Shown here piece by piece: positions 59,101-64,000 of a stretch of DNA of 64,000 nucleotides (positions within the stretch are counted from its first letter, which is position 1; each line of letters opens with the position of its first letter). The notes beneath the pieces were generated by a model that was not told the origin of the DNA, made no database searches, and saw nothing but the letters and a program-made list of their open reading frames with translations. The DNA lies in NCBI GenBank assembly GCA_029891385.1, contig CM057235.1:22375120-22439119 (forward strand), given 5' to 3'. This stretch comes from Erythroxylum novogranatense. Its lineage: Eukaryota > Streptophyta > Magnoliopsida > Malpighiales > Erythroxylaceae. The position numbers and the translations under genes were made by a program.

Positions 59101-62100
59101 TTGTTTCATTGATTAATGTGGTGAAGGTTGTGCATTTGCTGATATATCTGAAACTGGTAGCGATAATTAAATGGGTAATTTGGACTTATGTCTTAGCTTG
59201 TAGTAGGATTAGTCATTGAGCCTAATAGCAATTTTGGATGGAGGCAAATAATAGTTCATTCTTTAAAAATCAAACTTTTGGTATATGTTTGAATATACGA
59301 CTCGCTGACAATTATGCATTCCTATCTGGTTCTCTGAGTCAATCTATGGGGGGAGAGAGTTATGGATAGTTTTAGGTGTTAATTAACAAGTGGATGGTTA
59401 AGGGCTCGACAAGGATGTTTGGAGCATTTTCCGTAATGATTAGCATTTGTTGTCGAATTCCTGCTAGTAGTTTTAAGAAGGAAATCAGGAATATGAACGT
59501 GGGTGATAACTTCACTTATGAGATCAAAGCAATCATAACTTGCATAAATCTTAGTGAACATGTAAATTCCTTGAATGCCATTTCTCCTTAAGTGATGAGA
59601 TGCAAAACAAGTGCAATTATTACTGCAACTTGGAACTTTTATCATCCTAAATAGGCTTTACACAAAGAATTATTATAGCATATTCTTATTTTATCTCTGA
59701 ATTATGGTCTAGCTGCAAAGCGGATTGCAGGAGGCAGCTGGTTATCTGTAAGTCAGGGAATTGCAGAGGATACATCTGATCTGGTTTCTGGTTTTGCTAC
59801 TGTTGGTGATGGGATAAGTGAATCCATAGACTATCCAAATGAATATTGGGATTCTGATGAATATGATGATGATGATGATGATGGCTACACAAGACAACCT
59901 ATTGATGATGAGACTTGGTTTCTGGCTCATGAAATTGATTATCCAAGCGATAATGAAAAAGGAACAGGGCATGGAAGTGTACCAGACCCACAGGAAAAAG
60001 ATCCAAGAAAAGATGATGATGATCAATCTTTTGCTGAGGAAGATTCATACTTCTCTGGTGAACAATACTTTCTAGGAAAGTCTGTTGAACCACTTACAGT
60101 TTCAGATGACCCAGTAGGTTTGTCAGTGACTGAAATGTATAAGAGGACCAATGAGAGTGATTTAATGTCTCAATATGATGGACAATTGCTGGATGATGAA
60201 GAGATAAATTTGATGCGTGCAGAACCTGTATGGCAAGGATTTGTCACTCAGACAGATGAACTTGTCATGTTAGGGGGTGGGAAGATCCTGAATGAATGTG
60301 GAGGGGCACAACTGCATGATATTTGTATGGATGATGATCAACGTGGCTCAGTGAGATCTATTGGTGTAGGTATTAACAGTGATGCTGCTGATATTGGCAG
60401 TGAAGTACGGGAAAGTTTGGTTGGTGGAAGCAGCGAGGGGGATCTAGAATATTTTCATGATCACGATGTTCGAACTGGTGCGTTTAGACATTCTCACCCT
60501 GACTCAGAGAAGAAGTATGCTGATATACTAAACAGGGATAAAAAGAGAATCACAAAACATGATTATAAACAAGTGGTTGAGAGTGACAAAGTTGCTTCTA
60601 CTCAAGTGAAAAATCATACTGATGCGGGATTTTCTTTCCCTCCACCACTGATGGATGGACAAGTGATGCAGGCTGCATCTAGTAAATCCTTATGGTCAAA
60701 CAACTGTGATGCAGTTATTGATGATGAAGCTGATGAGTGTTTGAATGCTTTGATGGGAAATAATGACATGCTTGCCTCATGGAATCGGAAGAGTAGTGAT
60801 TCCTCAACTGTAAAGAGTCCTAGGGGTGAAATGAATACCAATACTATTAGATCTGCAGATTCTTCTCCATCTTCACTCTCAAATTATGGCTATGCAGAAC
60901 AAGAGCATGACAAGAAGAAAGATGATGAGAAAACTGGCAGTGTGAGGGAAGATCCTGGAGCATCACTTGATGATAAAGAGGCTGCTGCTGTTCAAGAGCA
61001 AGTGAGCCAAATCAAAGCTCAGGAGGAGGAATTCGAAACTTTCAACCTTAAAATTGTGCACAGGAAAAACAAGTATCCTCTTTAGACTTATTTACTTGAA
61101 ATGATAAATTGCTTATTTCATTATGTTATCACAAATTTATGCTGTTGGCCATTATAAAAATTGTGTCAATTGCAATACTAATCTCTCCCCTCTACCCTTT
61201 ATCTGTGTATGCTTTATGCTTTTTAGTAATTGTTAGAGGTGTTATACCTCCAGGGTAGGACTAGTAATATTTTGTAAAACATGCTCCTTACGCTAATTTA
61301 CTTTGTGAAAGAGGTGCCATGCTGAATTATAACCTCTACAATTTTTATACCTCTGGGCTAACACTAGTATATTTGGTAAAAGCATGCTACTTACCCTCGT
61401 TTACTTTGTGAAAGTGCTACCATGCTGAGTGATGACCCTGACGAGTTTTGGCAACTCTGGAATTCTTTTTCTTTTATCAGTATTATGCTTTTTAACGAGT
61501 TATGCTTATCAGTGTGGTTTTCTGTTGTACTCTTCATGTGTCAGACATCTGTTTTGCTTATGTCATTTATGTGACATATTCAAGATAAAAAGTTGTTTTT
61601 CGTTCTCTTCTTCTCCCTGGATTTTGCTATCTTACTCTTGGCCCTACTTTGAAATTGAATTTTAACTTTAAAGTGTTGCATTAATTTTCCAGAACTGGTT
61701 TTGAGGAGGACAAGAACTTCCATGTTGTTTTGAATTCTATAATAGCTGGGCGCTATCACGTGACTGAGTATCTTGGATCTGCGGCATTCAGTAAAGCTAT
61801 ACAAGCACATGACCTCCACACAGGCATGGATGTCTGTGTCAAAATTATAAAGAACAACAAGGACTTCTTTGATCAGAGTCTCGATGAGATAAAACTTCTC
61901 AAGTATGTCAACAAGCATGATCCGGCTGACAAGTACCATATTCTTAGATTGTACGATTATTTTTATTACCGAGTAAGTTCTCTTTATGTATGTCATTAAT
62001 TTTCTATTAGTTTATTGCTACAGTTAAAAAGAAAACTAAATGGCTAATTTATTTATGTTTCGAAGATATACAAGTACTTCTGTTAGTTAGAGTGCGAATT

Positions 62101-62860
62101 TGTTAAATTGTGGTCCATGCTTTAAACGATGCCATAATTCGCAGTTTGTAAGCTTGTATAGTATTCCAAAGATTGTTCAAAGGCTGATATAAAGTGAATA
62201 CTGGTTCCATTTTTCTTGTTTACTGTTTTAAACTTCTGAACTTAGATTTCAATTACGGTTTGGGTGTTTTGATAATTATGTTGGCTCAATATGTGTCCCG
62301 TCTTGCTAACTTTTTTTTTTTTCAAGTTTTAAGTTGGACGTGGTTTTAACTCATTGAAACATGCTACATTATTTACTCAGCTTTGTTTTCTTTATGCAGG
62401 AACATTTGTTGATTGTTTGTGAACTTCTCAAGGCAAACTTATACGAGTTCCATAAGTTCAATAGGGAATCAGGAGGGGAAGTTTATTTTACAATGCCAAG
62501 ATTGCAGGTTTGTGGGTACATGTTTCTGTTGTTATTGTCTTTACCAAACATGAATGACCTTCATTTGTGTCCTTCATGCAGTCAATTACGATTCAGTGTT
62601 TGGAGGCTCTGCAATTTTTACATAGTCTTGGCCTTATACACTGTGATTTGAAACCTGAGAATATATTGGTGAAAAGTTATAGCAGATGTGAGGTAAAAGT
62701 CATTGATCTTGGGAGTAGCTGTTTCGAAACAGACCACCTTTGCTCATATGTGCAATCAAGATCCTATCGAGCACCAGAAGTCATTCTGGGGCTTCCATAT
62801 GATAAGAAGATAGATATATGGTCACTTGGCTGCATCCTGGCTGAACTTTGCACTGGCAAT
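49000..62860 (+). CDS. LisH-domain DYRK-family protein kinase (plant DYRKP type), 3' end outside window
   Basis: Five exons join in one frame: 49000-50110, 59713-61072, 61693-61972, 62400-62507 and 62582-62860 (1,046 codons so far). The N-terminus has a LisH motif (residues about 7-39). A long, acidic, probably disordered middle follows, then a kinase domain from about residue 844. The kinase has K874 in [16 protein letters not shown] at about 973-980, D-L-G at 995-997, and [11 protein letters not shown] at about 1009-1019. The HCD form and the SRxYRxPE activation segment are DYRK-family marks. The closest type I recall is Arabidopsis At1g73460/At3g17750. The family phosphorylates Ser/Thr after tyrosine autophosphorylation; its substrate here is unknown. 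The C-lobe remainder lies beyond 64000. Confidence 0.9.
50111..50806 (+). other. Intron 1 of the kinase gene, part before the retrotransposon
   Basis: The donor is GTCAGT. The part is T-rich and holds a 108 bp tandem duplication (50366-50581). The AATTT duplicated by the insertion lies at 50802-50806. The full intron is 50111-59712, of which about 7.6 kb is inserted DNA, leaving an original intron of about 2.0 kb. Confidence 0.85.
50366..50581. repeat. Tandem duplication, 108 bp unit, in intron 1
   Basis: TGTGGTCTTGTGCTTTAG starts units at 50366 and 50474. Both contain ACTGCAGCCTTGTTCTTG and AGGGTCTCTTTTGTGCAC with scattered changes. It is older than the neighbouring retrotransposon, judging by its greater divergence. 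Confidence 0.85.
50807..51137 (+). repeat. 5' LTR of the intronic chromovirus (331 bp)
   Basis: It runs TGATAGCAAAATTG... to ...CATTGCTTATCA. Within it a segment of about 25 bases, AAACCCATATTGACATATGC, recurs about 45 bases later with two changes. AATATCAATAAAATACC near the 3' end may be a poly(A) signal. Confidence 0.92.
51138..51155 (+). other. Probable primer binding site
   Basis: TTGGTGCTTTCATTGAGA abuts the 5' LTR, the position of a PBS. I did not match it to a specific tRNA. Confidence 0.6.
51177..51874 (+). pseudogene. Gag of the intronic chromovirus, frameshifted
   Basis: The ATG at 51177 opens [20 protein letters not shown], a coiled-coil N-terminus. Around 51345-51375 the frame must change. 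From there it reads [43 protein letters not shown] and [13 protein letters not shown], the retrotrans_gag core. TGA at 51872 interrupts it where an Arg CGA is likely (C-to-T). The zinc knuckle follows in the next open frame. Confidence 0.85.
51896..53665 (+). pseudogene. Gag tail, protease and reverse transcriptase of the intronic chromovirus
   Basis: An open frame of 530 codons runs 51896-53488. It holds a knuckle [14 protein letters not shown], protease [14 protein letters not shown] with [14 protein letters not shown], then RT with [20 protein letters not shown] and [13 protein letters not shown]. Palm motif A is present twice because of a 75 bp duplication. TAG at 53486 (after NAPSTF) and TAG at 53663 break the rest, which holds [12 protein letters not shown], the catalytic D-D. 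Both stops look like CAG-to-TAG changes. Confidence 0.88.
53240..53389 (+). repeat. Exact 75 bp tandem duplication inside RT
   Basis: Bases 53240-53314 are repeated without a change at 53315-53389. Being 75 bases long it keeps the frame and doubles 25 residues ([10 protein letters not shown]...RIK) that include the D of palm motif A. Confidence 0.95.
53681..54157 (+). pseudogene. RT connection and RNase H, first half
   Basis: A 159-codon frame reads [56 protein letters not shown] and [10 protein letters not shown]. It then runs to [11 protein letters not shown] and is cut by the nested element at 54158. The reading resumes at 56378/56383 with [15 protein letters not shown], after removal of one CATTC. 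Confidence 0.88.
54158..54446 (-). repeat. 3' LTR of the nested element (289 bp)
   Basis: It runs TGATAGGTTCC... to ...GGGTCTATCA and matches 56090-56377 apart from small gaps and a few substitutions. It contains a GTATATGTATATATATATTTTAC segment. Confidence 0.9.
54447..54600 (-). pseudogene. Residual pol tail and polypurine tract of the nested element
   Basis: The minus strand reads [17 protein letters not shown] and then [17 protein letters not shown]. This corresponds to the last codons after the chromodomain in related chromoviruses (compare [15 protein letters not shown] at about 58000). The GGGGGGAG tract follows. Confidence 0.65.
54713..56062 (-). pseudogene. Gag of the nested element
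   Basis: The minus strand starts [20 protein letters not shown] at 56062 near the PBS and passes through broken frames. These include [21 protein letters not shown] (55320-55243), and [20 protein letters not shown] followed by [20 protein letters not shown] (55147-54713). It is a retrotrans_gag protein of the same general type as that at 51177-51874, but clearly a different family. At least three frame changes are present. Confidence 0.75.
56090..56377 (-). repeat. 5' LTR of the nested element (288 bp)
   Basis: It pairs with 54158-54446 and is followed by the host-element bases CATTCAAGGTATATACC. Confidence 0.9.
56378..57279 (+). pseudogene. RNase H end and integrase core of the intronic chromovirus
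   Basis: The frame resumes with [33 protein letters not shown] and the integrase zinc finger [17 protein letters not shown] ... CEVCQRHK. The core carries [41 protein letters not shown] and [17 protein letters not shown] at 57277 ends the open frame. Family members usually have a Cys, Thr or Ser codon there, so this stop is not a simple C-to-T change. Confidence 0.88.
57280..58034 (+). pseudogene. Integrase C-terminus and chromodomain of the intronic chromovirus
   Basis: The same frame goes on past stops at 57415, 57628, 57772 and 57925: [44 protein letters not shown], then the chromodomain [18 protein letters not shown] ... [13 protein letters not shown] and FCLEDKVDS. The chromodomain keeps the K-G-x-P-x-x-E-A-S/T-W signature but has TGA where W is expected. 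The polypurine tract GGGGGTGG lies at 58024-58031. Confidence 0.85.
58035..58381 (+). repeat. 3' LTR of the intronic chromovirus (347 bp)
   Basis: It pairs with 50807-51137. It differs by about nine substitutions and an insertion around 58229-58248 that includes a run of 13 G (58236-58248). It ends TTATCA and is followed by AATTT. Confidence 0.92.
58382..59712 (+). other. Intron 1 of the kinase gene, part after the retrotransposon
   Basis: This is T-rich intron DNA ending in ATTATGGTCTAG at 59712. No further element or coding region was recognised. Short frames near 58995-59591 show no domain. Confidence 0.8.
59713..61072 (+). CDS. Kinase gene exon 2 (acidic regulatory region)
   Basis: Starting at 59713 (phase 1), it reads [58 protein letters not shown] and [25 protein letters not shown] run at about 59864-59883 codes for an Asp tract. 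These blocks are conserved in plant DYRK-like kinases but have no named domain. A second AG at 59730 would also keep the frame and drop six codons. The exon ends CAGGAAAAACAA with donor GTATCC at 61073. Confidence 0.88.
61693..61972 (+). CDS. Kinase gene exon 3 (start of kinase N-lobe)
   Basis: The acceptor TTTTCCAG ends at 61692. The exon codes [20 protein letters not shown], then [15 protein letters not shown], the ATP loop. Its G-S-A-A-F-S form departs from the classic G-x-G-x-x-G. Next come [20 protein letters not shown] with the catalytic Lys and helix-C Glu, and [14 protein letters not shown]. The donor GTAAGT at 61973 is strong. Phase 0 at the end. Confidence 0.9.
62400..62507 (+). CDS. 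Kinase gene exon 4
   Basis: Acceptor TTTATGCAG, 36 codons: [20 protein letters not shown], the kinase hinge, then [16 protein letters not shown]. Donor GTTTGT. The exon is in phase at both ends. Confidence 0.9.
62582..62860 (+). CDS. Kinase gene exon 5 (catalytic loop and activation segment)
   Basis: Acceptor CTTCATGCAG. The 93 codons hold [14 protein letters not shown] (catalytic loop), [12 protein letters not shown] (DLG in place of DFG), [16 protein letters not shown] (activation segment) and [16 protein letters not shown] (subdomain IX). Donor GTAAGT at 62861. The next exon, expected to begin V-L-F-Q-like, was not found before 64000. Confidence 0.92.
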
Positions 62861-64000
62861 GTAAGTTTTATTCGTTCATGTCATTTAGACAATTGTGTTT
62901 AAGTTGTCCCGCCTGCTCCACTCTCCCAACACCCTCTCCTCAACTGTTAGATAAGGGGCAATAACTCAATAAAGAAAGAAATATAGGCCCAATAGTATGT
63001 CGTTCATGCATCCATTGTCAACAGGGGGCTTTTAATAATTCTTTTCTTCATCTGTCATTTATAAGTGAACTTTACTTAGTGTATGGTGGTGCTACAAATT
63101 GCTATTGCATAGTTTAATAAAATATTCCAAGCTACAATGGCAGAAGAATGTTGCTGACATACTTAATATTAATGGTTATGGAGATGATAAACCTTGTTGT
63201 TATGGAGTCCCTGAGTTCTTTATAGGATTTTTTGGGAATAGATCATTCAAATGATATGTTGTTGGACTTTCATGGTATTTGTAGGTGGATAAGACTCTAG
63301 ATCTTTGTATCTTCCTTTCAAAACTTGAGTGTTCCTCCTTGAAAGCAGTTTGAACTGTTCTCCTCTTTGCTTTTCTTTTACATATTAAAGACTGGTACAT
63401 GCAATCTCCATTTTACTAAAAGTCACCCCTGTAGACTCCACAAAATCAATGGTTCAGTAATTTCTTTGTCCTATAATTTGATAGCTATCTTGTTATTACT
63501 TCCATTCTTTGCTCTTTTTCCTAATGCATTCAGGAGAATGATATCTGTAACTGTAGCTAAACATAAGGGCATTTTGAATTTTGAATTTTTTGTGAGGATT
63601 CCCAAAGAATCTAGCAAAAGGAAAAAAAAACCTTTTCCCAACCCTAAAGAAACTCTCAGAACTTCTTCAAATCCTTTCTGCACTTGTTTCCTGAGCCCCA
63701 TTTGTATTAGATGTAATTGTCTACTTGTTGCAATCTACTAATTTGCACCTTTAGTGAGTAAAAAAAGGTCTGTCTCTGCCAAGAATGTTCACTAGTACTT
63801 AGGAAGACTTTGTTAAGAATCTGAAGGTTACCAAACGCTTCTTTGCTCAAAACCCCTGTTGACACAAACTTGTCCAACCATGATTTGTCTCATTTCTAAC
63901 TTTTGAAAAATGAATTAGATCACCTCCTTTCCTTTTGATTTAGGGATGGTATCTTCAATTTCCAAAATCTTTCAGATCTTTTTGATTGAGGAACAGAAGA
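62861..64000 (+). other. Kinase gene intron 5, incomplete
   Basis: It begins GTAAGTTTTATTCG and is T-rich to the window edge. No coding match for the rest of the kinase C-lobe was seen, so the intron exceeds 1.1 kb or the remaining exons lie to the right. Confidence 0.7.

Noticed and set aside
63367..63741. 124-codon frame in intron 5 as a possible next kinase exon
   Set aside because: It has none of the expected kinase C-lobe blocks and no fitting acceptor; it reads as T-rich intron.

Overview
The window is nuclear DNA of a flowering plant, most likely a eudicot. The evidence is GT-AG introns rich in U and A, plant Ty3/gypsy chromoviruses with LTRs over 3 kb, an L1-type LINE, an En/Spm (CACTA)-type transposase remnant, and one host gene of the plant-specific DYRK-like kinase type. 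Apart from that gene, almost everything is transposable elements in several nested layers. No RNA genes, CRISPR arrays or prokaryotic signatures were seen.

Layout: (1) 1-5278, the gag end and LTR of a minus-strand Tekay/Del-like chromovirus that has lost RT and RNase H. (2) 5281-5730, a Ty1/copia gag relic. (3) 5731-10297, AT-rich DNA without genes. (4) 10298-28195, a plus-strand CACTA-type transposase pseudogene split just after its start codon by an old LTR (10307-11646 plus 24523-26615, TSD AACCT). That LTR is itself split by a Tekay-like minus-strand element (11647-23019), followed head-to-tail by a second, truncated copy (23020-24522). (5) about 28375-45249, a decayed L1-type LINE whose 5' region carries an 11.4 kb non-coding LTR element (28567-39949, TSD ACAAA). 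(6) 45250-46639, other repeat-like DNA. (7) 46640-47603, a 964 bp AT-rich element with terminal inverted repeats, hAT/MITE-like. (8) 47604 to the right edge, the host gene.

The host gene encodes a LisH-domain, DYRK-family protein kinase on the plus strand. Five coding exons are visible (49000-50110, 59713-61072, 61693-61972, 62400-62507, 62582-62860), giving 1,046 codons in one continuous frame. The gene runs off the right edge before the kinase C-lobe is complete. Its first coding intron is 9.6 kb because a short-LTR chromovirus (50807-58381, TSD AATTT) sits in it in sense orientation. That element in turn carries an antisense, pol-deleted gypsy derivative (54158-56377, TSD CATTC).

The target-site duplications give an order of events. 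The CACTA-like gene is older than the solo LTR, which is older than the tandem Tekay-like element. The LINE is older than the non-coding LTR element. The kinase gene intron is older than the chromovirus, which is older than the pol-deleted element. I found no clear new biological system. The most unusual structures are compact clusters of 17-nt palindromes and hairpin-forming arrays inside the long LTRs, a roughly 190 bp LTR module shared by different element families, an exact in-frame 25-codon duplication of the RT palm, and a truncated head-to-tail retroelement array.
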